Shown here: positions 37,136 through 49,054 of the stretch, in pieces | How the letters are laid out: the number at the start of each line of letters is the position of its first letter | Position numbering within the stretch: position 1 is the first letter of the stretch | Assembly (NCBI GenBank): GCA_930367205.1 | Contig: OV884009.1 | Coordinates: 83,907,189-83,971,188 of the forward strand | Direction of reading: 5' to 3' | Length of the DNA: 64,000 bases | From: Acanthosoma haemorrhoidale | Lineage: Eukaryota > Arthropoda > Insecta > Hemiptera > Acanthosomatidae | The notes under the pieces: model-generated | What the model was told of the DNA's origin: nothing | The model's input: only the letters and a program-made list of their open reading frames with translations | Databases searched by the model: none | Program-made: the position numbers and the translations under genes

Positions 37136-37900
37136 CTAATTACGGTTTCTTCTACGTGTGCATTCAGTTGTACCCCATTTACCTGAACAGGTATGACAGC
37201 AAGTCTCTGAGGGTGTGCAATTGGAAGACAATACTTGCTTGTTTTCGATTCTGGTTATGGATTTGCATAGTTTTGTATGATGCTTCTCTTTACTGACTGA
37301 AATTTGAGCTTCGTGCTCAAACATGCTGGTAGTATGGGATGCGAAGTCATCGATTAGCATAATAAGCGTGAAAAGATTCAGAGTTATCTTGGAGCACTTG
37401 TTTCACAGAAACGTTAGGTGTCTCATCAGAAATTGCATCCACAATTGGAAATTGAATATGTGACAGGGTTTTTTGAGAGACCAACTCCTAGGACCTAGCT
37501 TTTTCGTATGCAGTATTAAGCGAGAGGACTGGGTCTTCCAAAAGCATTTGTCTGATAGACCACGTATAAAAACATGTCTGACAAAACAATTACGATGCTG
37601 TTCTGCCATTACTGGTTTAAATTAACAATCTATAGCCATCATATTCAGCAATTGTAAATATTGGTATTTGCACTCACAAGAAAGTAGATATCTACTAGCA
37701 TGTTTATGCATATTATAAACCTCATTAACAGGAGTGTTGTAATTTATTTGACGTATTTATAGCTTCATCATAAGTATTAGCCAAAGTAATATACTGGTAA
37801 AGATTGTCAGATAGATAATGAATATGAACTTTATCTGGTTCAGGTTTCTTTCTCATCGCTGAAAATGCAAAATATACCGTACCCAATGCTCCTACTCAGC
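37136..37900 (-). pseudogene. gypsy-type gag remnant with zinc knuckle
   Basis: Minus-strand text in changing frames runs 'HIHYLSDNLYQYITLANTYD', 'CNFKPVMAEQHRNCFVRHVF' followed by 'IRGLSDKCF' (about 37560-37640), 'AYEKARSLELVSQKTLSHIQ', then 'ETCCHTCSGKWGTTECTRR' (about 37150-37205). The order of capsid-like helices, 'FIRGLSD' motif and Cys-rich knuckle is that of the gag of a Ty3/gypsy lineage. Frame shifts and stops disable it, and no pol or LTR was found beside it. Confidence 0.65.
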
Positions 37901-38279
37901 ACTTTATTGAGTTTGGAATAAGATCAAATGTACTAAGCGTTAGGAGGCAATTTATTTCTTCCTTGTATATTTTCTTAGTGTTTAATAATTTGTAAAACAA
38001 ATACAAAATACCTTAACAAGTTTTTATTAAACTCTTTACAAATATGATTGAACAATAAGTAAGAAGATATGCAGCTTTCTTTTAAACCTTTTTGTTTTGT
38101 ATTTCACTCTGTTTGTTTTAATAAACACTCTTTGTATCTATTATTGCTATAGCACATTCTCTTCAAATACTCTCCATATTTTTCTAGATTCTTCTTTAGC
38201 ATGTCCAGTGAATTAAAAACCTGCCACGTAAATTCCCAATCTATACCTGCCCATTACGATGAATCCCTGTTGAATTTTA

Positions 38280-39690
38280 CTTAAAATTGCTAACACATTA
38301 TTGTCCGAAATATGACCTAAGCCCTATTTTCCTTCTTCATCAGTCTCCCTCCCAAACTACTCCTCTATCCACTACGGCTGTGGGTTGGTTCGACCAGGAA
38401 TGATGTACATATATTTGTGCACAATTAACGATTACTTAGCAGTTAAGACCATTGTGCGGATGACATGCTTGGTCCGATAACTCCACGCTAATTTGAAGAC
38501 CAGAGTCTTCAATCGCTCACCCTCAACTAAGTACCACCACATAGAATTTCCTATCATGGAGACCTCTTGGAATGCCCATCCCCTCATGTACGTTAGACCG
38601 TTTGTACTACCCAAATCCCATTGAATCAACCCTCTACAACTTCGTTCCTCTCTTTTCCAATATAATCATGTCCAGTGACCGAAATACCAATTTCCTGGTT
38701 GACTCCTATGATAAGCTATCTCTCGAAAATCTGTAGTTCTCTCTCCATATATTTATTGTACTATTTTCTCCCACTCACCACACTCGTACGGCCGATAATT
38801 GGTTAGATCTCCACATCATAGACCCTCTGGTCGATATTCTTTTCTCTTTACTACTTTCAGTTACGTTTCCGTCCTCATATTACCTAATCCTAATATCTTA
38901 TAAAATCCTTATAATATCTTTTCTTACCATAACTAACCATAACTTCCGGCAATCGCTCACCAAAGAAAACATCCAACCAGATCTTGAAGCCTTCAATTCT
39001 AATAAAATCTACTCCTGCTCCGCAATTGACTCTGTGATAGACATCCTTATTGCTAACCATGCTCTTCCAAAAACCTGTAACTTTCGTCCCCGGCCTGCTC
39101 CATGGATATACCTGGACATAAAGGATTTTCGGAAATGACGAGCGGGATCCCAGTGATGCGATAGACACACAAGGCTTGTAGAAGACTACAATGCATTCAT
39201 GGTCTTCCAAAACTTGAAGGAGGCAACGGAGCCCTTTCCTATTCCAGATTTCCAGATTCTTGCTAATCTGGTTTCTGTCCTGGATACTCCACACAGTCCA
39301 CACATGTGACGCTAATCAACAACTACTAACAGTCCTAATTCTCTTAGATTTATTTAAAGCATTAGATACCACATATCACTCAATCGTTTTTTCCAAATTA
39401 AAATCATTAACCTTCTCCAATTGTTCCACCCAATGGTTCCGATCAATTCTTTCCAACCGTTCACAAATAGTTGCTATCCTCAATCAATCTACTTCCTTCA
39501 CTTACCTTATCCTTTTAGTTCCTACATCAATGATCTCCTCAAATTCATTTGTCGTTGTTCTCATCACCTTTACGCCGACGACACCAAAATATGTTTATCT
39601 TTTCCCCCTTGTGATTTAGTAACAGCGTTTGTCAAGATTCAAGAACACCAAGATCAGTGCTTGAGCAAAAAGGAATAAACTGAGATCAAA
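38280..39690 (+). pseudogene. APE-type non-LTR retrotransposon ORF2 remnant
   Basis: The plus strand carries an endonuclease C-terminal segment ('SSDRNTNFLVDSYDKLSLEN', then 'TADNWLDLHIIDPLVD', about 38670-38840), a linker with 'DYNAFMVFQNLKEATEPF', and an RT domain. The RT has 'LTVLILLDLFKALDTTYHSI' (Asp of motif A shifted in context), 'FRSILSNRSQIVAILNQST' and 'HLYADDTKICLSFPP' with the YADD catalytic motif intact at about 39570-39585. Frame shifts separate the blocks. It resembles the CR1/jockey group; the clade cannot be fixed from this. Confidence 0.75.
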
Positions 39691-40698
39691 TGCTGCACAA
39701 ACTCAGACTACTGTTAAGTTTTATCCTGTATAAAACGCTATGAAAACGAACATTGCTCGTTTCGTTGAGAATTTAGGGGGGGGGGAGAACAAATAATGAT
39801 GGTAAACGTATGCAATTTTCGTTTTTTTTGTGCTTTTAACAAAAATAAATTGAAATTTTAAAAATAATTTATAATAATAATTTTATGCGGCGTTAGCTCC
39901 ACACTTAAGTTCCTACTTGTGATAGTTGAACACCGTGGATATTTTACTAGTACGAAAATAGAAAATTACGGGACTACTTATGGGTAATCTTTTGCTAATT
40001 TTTCTTTTGCTGTAAGGATTACAAGGGTTTTTTTCCCTTCAAATTTGTACCGTAACTTCTTTGGCTTACAATTATTTCTAAAAGTTAAAAATCGTAAACA
40101 ATATTTTTGGGGTATACTGCTAAAACTTACCAATAATATTGCCGAAGTAGTGTAAAAAGAAAAACAAAAAACCTGGCTACAAACTCATGAAATAGACTTA
40201 ACAAAACTAAAACTTGAACGAATAAAGGAAAATGTTATTAACACGGCTACGATTGGCAAGAAATTAGTTTATTCGAAAAGAAGGGAGCAAGAATGAAGGG
40301 GGGGGGGGAATTCCATGAGGAGGTCAGAGAGGGTTGACGGGTTGGGTTAGTATCCACTTTGTGTTGTTTCCTTTAGTGACTCAACTTTTAATATCATGAA
40401 TTGTGGCACAATACAAACTAGTCGAACTTTTGCCCCCACTCAACGTACCAGAACTATCAGTGAATCTATTAAATTTTAAAAACGTTGTTACTTTTTTAAT
40501 AATGTTACTTTTATATACACGTGTACTATAAATACGTGTCTATATATAAAGAAGTTGAGAAAATGATGCCAGATTTCATATTTGTTTCAGTTTGTTTCTC
40601 TAAATTACGAACTGTTTACTTTTGATGAATTCTTATATTTAATTGTCATCACATTAATTAATTGTCTTTCAAACTATAATGTTTGTTTACATGGTAGT
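39691..40698. other. intergenic stretch with two G-runs
   Basis: AT-rich except for runs of nine or more G at about 39776-39785 and 40301-40310. No gene or element is recognised. The G-runs could come from lost polypurine tracts or be simple repeats. Confidence 0.4.
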
Positions 40699-41475
40699 TG
40701 TTGTGGCAACCTCTTAATTACGAATAATTAGAAGTTACCCTCTTCTCGGCCCAGAAAATATCTATCTATGTTTCCATATTTTAATAAAGACTTTAACGTG
40801 TCAAGTAAGAGAGAGAGAGAGGAGGAAGCTATGGGGGAAACAGCCGCAGGTAGGGGAACCACCCCCCACTATGGCTGGCCTGCCTATATAAGCAGCGAGA
40901 CTGGCCGAAGTTGACAGAACGTAAAGAACCGGCACTTAGAACACTATTCTCTGTCTCTCTCTCTCTCTGCACTGGCGCTTGCTGCTCTACTCAAACCATG
41001 GCCTTCTCATTCAACTACTTCTGCATCTCTCTCTCTCCTAGCCTCGCTTTGTTTTAGTTCGGCGTTGACAGACCCCACACCTTCCCAGTGGGAATCTCTG
41101 CCTTCGTCTCGCTAAAACTAGCACATCCTTGGGAGAGACCTCTCCTCCGCGGACGACGGTTGCCGTGGCCCTACAAACTTTACCTAGTAGCGTCTCCCAC
41201 GGCAATCCAGTCTGCTTCTCTCCGGTTCACACTCACCTTTGGGATCCGGACGGTTTTCACCTACCCTTAGATACCGAGTGTGAATTTGTGGTGATTCCAA
41301 GACAACATAAACTACCTATAAACCTACTCTGTTCCTCTTCTCCTGAACATAGTGCACTGTCGGGACACACCTTCTAAGACCTTATGGAGTCAGATCAAAA
41401 CGAATTAAGCTGCCCGCTGACTAGGCCACCAGCAGAGGTGAAAGACCACAGGTCCACCTCATATTATCTCTTTCT
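40699..41475 (+). repeat. family A repeat, copy 2
   Basis: It begins TGTTGTGGCAACC and ends at 'tctctttct' like copy 1, with which it aligns along nearly its full length ('gcactggcgcttgctgctct', 'cccagtgggaatctctgcct', 'gcggacgacggttgccgtgg', 'ccgagtgtgaatttgtgg', 'cttatggagtcagatca'). The TATA box is kept at 40885. A (GA)n run near 40809-40824 and a different sequence just after it mark a diverged upstream part. It is followed by jockey-like ORF2 text in the same orientation. Confidence 0.8.
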
Positions 41476-41499
41476 TGGCGCTTATATTGCCTTTCATAA

Positions 41500-41830
41500 A
41501 CAATTTTGATGGTTCTCTCGACATTCACCTTCCTCTCATAAAGCAGGAATACATAGACAAGGCTATCTACAAGCAAACAACTACTGGTCCAAACCACTTT
41601 TTCTAATCTACTTAGCTTGTACTAAGATGTCCCTCTTTAAACAAAACAACAGACAAACCTTGTTACCACAAATTCAACAGTTACTAACAAATAAAAGGAG
41701 AGAAAGAAAGTATTGGTAACTTTCACACTACCCATCTGATAGAACACGACGTAACCAACTTACAAGATTAATCCTGGAAGAACTAGAAATCAATTTCAAA
41801 TGTATAAGCATACAATAAATAGTAATAACT
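41500..41830 (+). pseudogene. jockey-like ORF2 linker fragment
   Basis: Plus-strand text includes 'QLLTNKRRERKYWQ' style sequence across a frame change and 'SHYPSDRTRRNQLTRLILEE', resembling the basic region between endonuclease and RT in jockey-clade elements. It is short and broken. Its position directly after family A copy 2 suggests a shared element or a nested insertion. Confidence 0.45.
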
Positions 41831-42918
41831 AATGCAGTTCTTAATAAAGTTTACCTGAATTGTCTATTTATCTATCTATCTATTTATTATTGAATAGTAT
41901 TATCGCATCCTCTTGTCTATTAATTAACCCTAATTAAAAGTAAATTCAAATCAACTCTTCACTCTTAGACACAGCCAGCTAATTAGTAAAGTACTTCACT
42001 AATGTTAATTACACTAAACAAAATAAAATTTATAAAATCAAATAAGGGTAGACATGAGGGCCACATGTAATTTTTTCCCCCGGCCCAGTAGCTGTAACTA
42101 ACGTTTAATAAATTGGTTTGACGTTGAGATAACTTTGTTGATCTCGCCTTTTGGCTTAAGTAAAGCAAGCGAATAGCACTCCTTATTACGAAAGTAATTT
42201 AGTATGACAGATTTATGAGGTTATTATTTTGACGATAATGATACTCGATAGTAAAATTATTTAGAAGGACGTTTCTATGTAGCATTCTCTATAGAGGCAA
42301 TTTTGTAATGTTATTTCTAAAGTTATTAGGAATGGAAAAAAAGCGTACACATAAGTCTTAGTTGTTATTATTGAATTACTTGAGGCTCTGTTTGCATAGG
42401 GATTGTGACCTGTGAGCAATGGCTCACTATTCCTTCATAAACTATGAAGTAAATATACAATAAATAAAATAAAAAATAATATTGCTCTGGTATATTTCTT
42501 GATGTTCTGTAGAAATTTGATCGAGAGTGACAGCCAGGTTATTTTGTAAACTCAAAGACTACCTTTCTTCCACGTACTACCTCGTGATGCTATATACTGG
42601 CCTGAAAGATACTTACACGTATCCTACACCTCTACCACATCTGACTGATTCCTAAAATTTTCTGAATTGATGTTTAGGTCAATCAAACTAAATTTATAAA
42701 TTGAAGTGAGTTGAGTTTTGGGAGTAAGATATGGGGCGAAAGTCAATATAGAGGGCGTTAACTGCGAATATACCCTTATATAAGTATTTTTTGAATAAGC
42801 CTCCATCGGCCGTTTTAGACCAGAACTACCCAGGTCTCCATCAAGGAACACATACGCTCTCTTAGTTACGAGTTCGTGTTTATTTTGTATTTGTAAAGTG
42901 GATTCAGGGATCAGAGGC
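41831..42918. other. intergenic stretch, no assignable gene
   Basis: AT-rich. A 106-codon minus-strand open stretch at 42624-42944 overlaps the start of the fold-back element and resembles nothing I recognise. It may be chance or old repeat sequence. Confidence 0.4.
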
Positions 42919-44015
42919 CTGAAATTCGCTAAAATACATTTCATAAAAAGCTGGCTATTTTTTCTTATGTTATACTCGCACTGAATAGATTGCGAACATA
43001 TTTAACCGATTTTAATAAGTACACCTAGAACGGAACCACGTGGCTTTTCGGGTGGGAGTCGGCCCATTTTTTATTTTATGTCGGCACCCGTTAGTTTCAT
43101 GTTTATGTTTAATTTCCCATTTTAAAAAAATCATAAAATTTTAGTTTAAAATTGAATAAGCAATAATTGTATAACTTATTATTATGGTCTAGGCTCAAGG
43201 ATGACTAGTTTATTTTAAATAAATGAAGGGTTTTCGGATCAGTAAGAATTCAAGTCATGTCATCATACAAATTAGTCATTCGTAGAAACAATGATTCCCT
43301 TTAGAAGCAGAACAGAAGCCTTTCCTTCTTTAACAATCATTTCCGTCTCCTAAATAATCTATTATCCACGTTGCCACTACACTGGAGATTATACTAAATC
43401 TACTGATACTAAGGGAAGCGATTAATTATACATTGTCTAACTTGTTTTATTGTTGTATCGATAATTTCATATTGCAATATTACTTAAGTACTTACTCTTT
43501 AACTTTTAAAATTTTATACTGTTTTTGGTACACTATACATACAGTCCACTTTAATTTCTTCTTTAACAATTTTTAATATTACTGAACTATTCGAAAGTAA
43601 ATAAATTAAAAGCTCAAAAAGACAATAAAAGAATCATTGTTTCTACGAATGACTACTTTGTATGATGATATGACTTGAATTCTTACTGATCCGAAAACCC
43701 TTCATTTATTTAAAATAAACTAGTCATCCCTTGAGCCTAGACCATAATAATAAGTTATACGATTATTGCTTATTCATATCTCAACTAAAATTTTAAGATT
43801 TTTTTTCAATATGGGAAATTAAATATAAACATGAAACTAACGGGTGCCGCAATAAAATAAAAAATGGGCCAACTCCCACCCGAAAAGCCACGTGGTTCCG
43901 TTCTAGGTGTACTTATTAAAATCGGTTAAATATGTTCGCAATCTATTCAGTGCGAGTATAGTAACATAAGAAAAAATAGCCACGTTTTTATGAAATGTAT
44001 TTTAGCGAATTTCAG
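42919..44015. mobile_element. fold-back element with about 385-bp inverted arms
   Basis: The left arm (42919 to about 43305) and the reverse complement of the right arm (about 43628-44015) match almost throughout. Both start 'ctgaaattcgctaaaataca' and share 'tagaacggaaccacgtggct', 'tttcgggtgggagt', 'acccgttagtttcatgttta' and 'aagggttttcggatcagtaa', ending 'cgtagaaacaatgattc'. The differences are scattered single bases and small indels. The spacer of about 320 bp is AT-rich with no coding sequence. I see no target-site duplication. It abuts the end of a jockey-like ORF on the right, so it probably inserted into or recombined with that element. Confidence 0.85.
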
Positions 44016-44016
44016 T

Positions 44017-45169
44017 CTACATAATGTTTCCGTGTCCCCCTGATATTGTTTCCGTGTCCTGCCGGTAGGTAGAGTAGCCTGGGCAACGACAGTAGAAGTC
44101 CTTCTTTAGTCTGGTGTCTGTTAAAATTGCAACATCCGGGTTATGACAACGTAAGATAGCCTCGACATCGCCTTGTTTGGGCGTTCTCGTGTCCCTAGAT
44201 GAAGCAATCATTTTATGTTGGGCCTGGCGTCTAATCTCCATTGCCTGCATCAGTTTTATTCGGTAGGGGCATTGCTGACATGATGCAACGTGTCCCTCCC
44301 CGCAGTTAGCACAGTGTAGGGGCACCGCCTGGTCGCGTGGGCATTCCTTAGTTTCGTGAGGCTGGCTACACCTCACGCACTTCGGTGACTTAAAGCAATA
44401 TCGCCTGTTATGGCCATATTCCTGGCAATTCTGGCACATGGGGATGGCACGTTTATCATTGTAGGTGCTTTCTCGGAATGGCACATTATTTACATGGCGG
44501 ATTTGTTTTAGTTTGTCCACAGTAAAAGTTGCGTCACCTATTACAAGAACTGGCTCAATTTCCGTTTTGGCGCCATTGTGGTCGCTTTTTCTCAGTCTGT
44601 ATATAATACATCGATATAATACCTCCTACGGTGTGGTACGGAATTTTAGCTGCTTTAGGAGCGGTGGCTGTTGTTGTTAGGGCTTGTTCCGTGGCACAAA
44701 ACACTTTAGTATCTTGCTGTCCTTGGACCACGTGGTATCCTGTGATGTTGTATTCATTGAGGAGCCGTGTTAAGTCATAACTATTTAATTGTCCCATGAC
44801 TAGGGGAGGTATTGGTTTGGGCTTAGTGGTCATGGACTCGGAATGTGACATTTGAGGTTGAGCTGTAGATAAGGGTTCGAAAGAATTCTTAACCTGGGTT
44901 ACGGTTTGTGGGACTGTTCTGGGTCGACAGTGTCTTTTGGGCTGGTGGAATCCCTCGGTAGTTTCCGTTTCAGAACCAGGGCTGGCTGGGGTGTCTGAAA
45001 TGGCATAAGTTTTGTCCATTTGAGTGCCAGAAGATTTTCTGGAGCCTTTACGGGAGGGCATTGTCTCTGTGGGTACCTGCGACGCACGCCCAGTTGGGGG
45101 GAAAAGCACTGATTCACCAAGAATTTCTAGGAGTACTTACAGTTTCTGATCGTAGTCTGACTGAGGGCG
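44017..45169 (-). pseudogene. jockey-like element, ORF1 with zinc knuckles
   Basis: The first part (45109-44555, 184 codons from an ATG) is Pro/Thr/Ser-rich and includes 'NEYNITGYHVVQGQQDTKVF', the fold found before the knuckles in jockey ORF1 proteins. The second part (44520-44017, another frame) has three Cys knuckles: 'CQNCQEYGHNRRYC', 'CVRCSQPHETKEC' and 'CANCGEGHVASCQQC'. It then jumps to 'VEAILRCHNPDVAILTDTRL', which resembles the beginning of the ORF2 endonuclease. So ORF1 is frame-shifted and fused by deletion to ORF2 sequence. The element is cut at 44016 by the fold-back element. Its 5' end lies near 45170, just inside a family A repeat. Confidence 0.75.
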
Positions 45170-45175
45170 CGAAGT

Positions 45176-45377
45176 TTGTATAGCCGGCTAGTCGTGGTGG
45201 GGGTGGGCCCCCACCAGGTGGCTAGAGAGGAAGTGGGGATGGGCCCCCACTCCTCCCCCTACTCTTACTGACGTCATAATCTTTATTAACATAATAAAAA
45301 ATAGATACATATTTTCTGATATTATTTGATGATATAGATACAAGGTCTGATACGAGAAGAGGGTGACTTATAATCTG
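45176..45377 (-). repeat. family A repeat, copy 4 (promoter part only)
   Basis: The reverse complement matches copy 1 from 'attataagtcaccctcttct' through 'atgacgtcagtaagagtagg' and 'cttcctctctagccacctgg' to 'ccaccacgactag'. The match stops at the TATA-box position (here TATACAAAC). Jockey-like sequence begins within a few bases of that point, in the same orientation. Confidence 0.8.
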
Positions 45378-45688
45378 TTGTAACAGATAGATAATTTAAA
45401 TATTACGTCAAGGAATAATCTTACCTTGTAGAATCATTCTTTCTTAGACAAGGGAGTGGGGTCGGGTATATACATTGAACTAAAAAATATATGAACATTA
45501 ATTTTTTAATTAGAGAAACTTTTATTTGATTATCCAAATACATTTTTAAATATCAATATGCACATAGTTTACATTACATCAAGATGAAGAAATAAACTGA
45601 AATTTAATGAAAAAATGTTTATTATGGGTAATCTATATTTTTTTTGTTAAGTAAAAAATGTATACAGATGATTGTTTCCAAACAACAT
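45378..45688. other. AT-rich spacer, possible 3' UTR
   Basis: No gene is recognised. If the small minus-strand exon at 45689-45772 is real, this would be its 3' untranslated region, but no clear polyadenylation site can be chosen. Confidence 0.3.
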
Positions 45689-45772
45689 TTAGTATTCTGC
45701 GTGGAGATCATGGTGCATAGGATTTTCTTCATTTTTCATGCCGTGTTTTTCCAGGTGTGTACTCTGCCTGTA
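45689..45772 (-). CDS. candidate small terminal exon, unrecognised gene
   Basis: On the minus strand a strong acceptor, TTTTTGTCAG, is followed by an open reading frame of 27 codons ending in TAA ('QSTHLEKHGMKNEENPMHHD' within it). In another phase a shorter frame ends at TGA. It lies on the same strand as, and downstream of, the exon at 51150-51628, whose end contains a good donor (CAAG|GTGAAA). It could be the alternative last exon of that gene. No family resemblance was seen; the call rests on splice-site quality and composition. Confidence 0.3.
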   Translation of the reverse strand, partial: YRQSTHLEKHGMKNEENPMHHDLHAEY

Positions 45773-46690
45773 CTGACAAAAAAATGACAATACTATTAAA
45801 CAAAATACATTAAACCAATTTGAATAAAATAACAATCTGCCTTTAAAGGCAACAGAAAATTGTAATAAATGATCTTATTCATTTATTATCATTAAAAACG
45901 TTTTCATAATTTATTTTCATGCGTTTTTTATGGCACACTTCTAGTTCAAGGGCATATTGAATTTGCAAGAATTACCTACAAATAAGGATCAATCAGTTCA
46001 ACGTGCTTCTTTCTGCGATGAAGCTATGTTTAAATAATAGTCCTAATATGTTACATTTTTCACTGTTACCTAACATTAGGGGTGTACATAGATAAATAAT
46101 AAGTTTGTAAATAAAATGTACATATATCCTGCAAATGTTAGTACACATGTTTGTGTGGGTAAAACCAGAAAAGCTTATGGGCTCACCTATCGGCCCTCGT
46201 CCTGACATGGACTTTTACAAGGAGATACAATTTGATATTAGCAAGACATGACAAATATACCCATCACCATAAAACATGTCTAGGTGTCGTTAATTTACTA
46301 AGCAGTTGCTATTTAAAAAAAAATTTGTATAACGTTTTCATAATAATATGTAATTTTTGTGTAAACTCAAACATAGTTTTTTCATTATTTCATAGGCATG
46401 CTGTATTGCATGGTAGTTCTATTAGATGATGCTAAAAATGAAAAATAAAGGTTGATTATTGGAAGTAAAAATATAAATATGTTTTCATGTCATATTAGTG
46501 GGGTATCAAATTAAATAACTTGACGAACTAATCGATATTATATAATATTTGTGAGAGCTTAAATGGTATATAAGTTCGATAAGTTATTAAAACTATTACA
46601 AAATTGCATTCGCAATTATAAAAGACAATACAAATCTATTATTAAACAATTATTTGTAATTAAAAAATAAATATTTTCATGTACCATATA
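45773..46690. other. AT-rich stretch, no gene seen
   Basis: Several short overlapping open stretches on both strands (45993-46429) have no coding character I would trust. It may be intron of the gene whose 3' exon lies at 51.15-51.63 kb. Confidence 0.4.
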
Positions 46691-47503
46691 TTAGGTCGAG
46701 TCAAAAGTAACTTCCATTTTTTTATCAGACACAATAACAATAACAAAATTATATTAATTTATTATGTATCCACCACTATTATCTATAACCTTCTCCCATC
46801 TTCCTGGCATTTTATCAATTCCTTCCTTGTAAAATGTGGTTGGTTTGGACTGGAAGAAATTTTCGACAGCCTGCCTGACTTTCTCTTCAAAATTGAAGAT
46901 TTTTCCATTCAAAAAGGTTTGTAAGGAACAGAAAAGGTGGTAGTCTGTCGGGGCAAGATCTAGGGAGTAAGGTGGATGTGGTAAAACAGACCACCCAAGC
47001 TCAAGAATTGTTTCTTGAGTCACCCTTGCTGTATGTGGTCACGCATTGTCGTGTAAAAGAATGACGTTTTTGCGATTGACGAGTGCAGGACACTTTTCAT
47101 GGAGTTTCTCTTGCACTCTTTGCAACTGCTGAACGTATCTATCCGCAGTAATTGTTAAATTTGACTTCAACAACTCGTGGTGAATTATGCCTTGACAATC
47201 CCACCATACACACAATAAAATCTTTTTGCCATGGATGTTTGCTTTCGGACCTGGCAGGGGTGGTTGATCCTTATCAGACCAATGTCTTTTGCGGACTATA
47301 TTGTCATAGGTAACCAAAAAAGGCTCAATTTTTACCCGTGAGAGCAGACTTGTGGCGATTGACATGCGATCTTCTTTATTACGTTCACTGAGATTGTGAG
47401 ATACCCACACTCCCAAACTTGTTGTCATGGTAACTCATAGCGGGTAGATACGAAAAATAGATTCTACTTAGCTGCATCGGAAGTTACTTATGACTCAAGC
47501 TAA
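46691..47503 (-). mobile_element. internally deleted mariner transposon with TIRs
   Basis: The left end starts 'ttaggtcgagtcaaaagtaa'. The reverse complement of the right end starts 'ttagcttgagtcataagtaa'; both continue 'cttcc', giving inverted repeats of about 25 bp. TA flanks the element on both sides (46689-46690 and 47504-47505), the expected mariner target duplication. At 813 bp it is shorter than an intact mariner (about 1.3 kb). Confidence 0.88.
46754..47431 (-). pseudogene. mariner transposase, N-terminus and first catalytic Asp lost
   Basis: From about 47428 the minus strand reads 'LSERNKEDRMSIATSLLSR', then 'EPFLVTYDNIVRKRHW', 'KKILLCVWWDCQGIIHHELL', 'CPALVNRKNVILLHDNA' and a TGA where family members have Arg. 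The same frame continues with 'ETILELGWSVLPHPPYSLDL' and 'PTDYHLFCSLQTFLNGK' to about 46757. The helix-turn-helix region is missing, and the block that normally holds the first catalytic Asp (before 'YDN') is deleted. The second (HDN) and third (PTDYHLF) Asp remain. Combined with the nonsense codon, the protein cannot be active. Confidence 0.88.
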
Positions 47504-47505
47504 TA

Positions 47506-48189
47506 ATTATTTTATAATTCAAATATAAAAATATTTTATGTTTTTTTAAATAAAATAGATTCCTATATTGAATCATTGTTTATTCATATTACTTATACTC
47601 CATTTATTCTGTTTAGCATGAAGCTGTACAATTAGGCGTATATTACGTTAATAAAAACGGCTTGCGCTAACGGGTATATATGTACATTTCAGTAATGTAC
47701 TTGCCTTATAAGGTATAACAATGAAAACTGTAACATAGGTATGCTGTAGAAAAATAAATTCATCGCAAGGAGAAGGTGCTTGACTGATCCACTGTGTAGG
47801 AAATTAATGTAAATTCAACACTTGGTTGCTCCTATAATATTCGCCTGAAAAAAACAAAAAAACAGTACCATATAAATAAGACCACTTGTAGAAATATTTA
47901 TTTGGTTTAGTATTACATGAAATATTTTTTCGAAAAAAGTGAATCAGGTTTTTTATAGTTTCTTTTTAGTGGAAAAATTGAAATTAACTAACCAAAAACA
48001 TTAAAAGAGCAAGGAATCTCATCTTATTCAAACTATTCATTAATAAAATTTCATTAATGAATTTTGGAACTCGTAAAAAGAATTCAAACTTTCCAAGTAG
48101 TGATCAGTATGAGCAGTGAACTCATTATGAGCGTGACATTATATTATCTCAAGGTTTTTGGGCACAGTAAGTGTGGCCAAAGTAAAAAA
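47506..48189. other. AT-rich spacer, no gene seen
   Basis: Nothing assignable lies between the mariner and the Penelope-like element. Confidence 0.4.
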
Positions 48190-49054
48190 TAAAAGGTGCA
48201 AAGGGAAGGGGAAGCAGTGCAGTTATTGCTAGGAATACGAACACATATTGAATTCAAACAGTGTATTTGTAATCGCAGTGATATTTTTTATCTATGCTAA
48301 GGGTATAGGAGTGGCCAAAGTTATGACAGTATTGAATGTCTCGAGAGAGCAGTACTGTCAATGCTGTTGTTTATAATGTTTCTTTATATACAGGTTCATT
48401 CACTATTCACCCAATCTTACGTAACCAGAAGGTTTCTCTACAAATTTTAAATTTGGAAATTAGTTTTGTAAACTTGAAAATAAAAAAAAAATCAATAATT
48501 AATAATGTAAATGACAGGATCCATTAGAATATAGAGCCTCATTAATTTTTCCTTTCCATCAAAATAATAAACTAGATAAAAACTCGTGCAATTATCATTT
48601 ACAAATGCACCTCGATTAGTTTTCTAAGTTCTCAATTAACTCTCAAATAAAACACTCAACAGTCGAAAACAATCCAGTCAAAATATATCCGTGACCAATA
48701 TTCCTGAACCTCTCTTTAATATATTAGATTTAGGCTGCAATTTTGATTTTTTACCAGGAATGTACTAAGGATGACAAAAATACTTGATAATAGTTGTGGA
48801 ACGCATTTTTACTATCATATAAAATAAAAATAAAGCTCTAACCAATAACCTCCTTAAACCTCATATATCCCAACTAAAATTCACTACTTATCTCAAAACA
48901 ACACGCGAATTATTTAAATCGAGAACAAACAAGACTGCTTTCGAAAGATACATTCACCTACAAACCTATACCAAACGATAATACCCAACCGTTCCAAAAA
49001 CTTTTCACCAAACACATTTACAAAAACACACACATATATATATATATATATATA

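Noticed and set aside
42624..42944. 106-codon minus-strand open stretch as a gene
   Set aside because: It runs into the arm of the fold-back element and has no motif; chance or repeat-derived.
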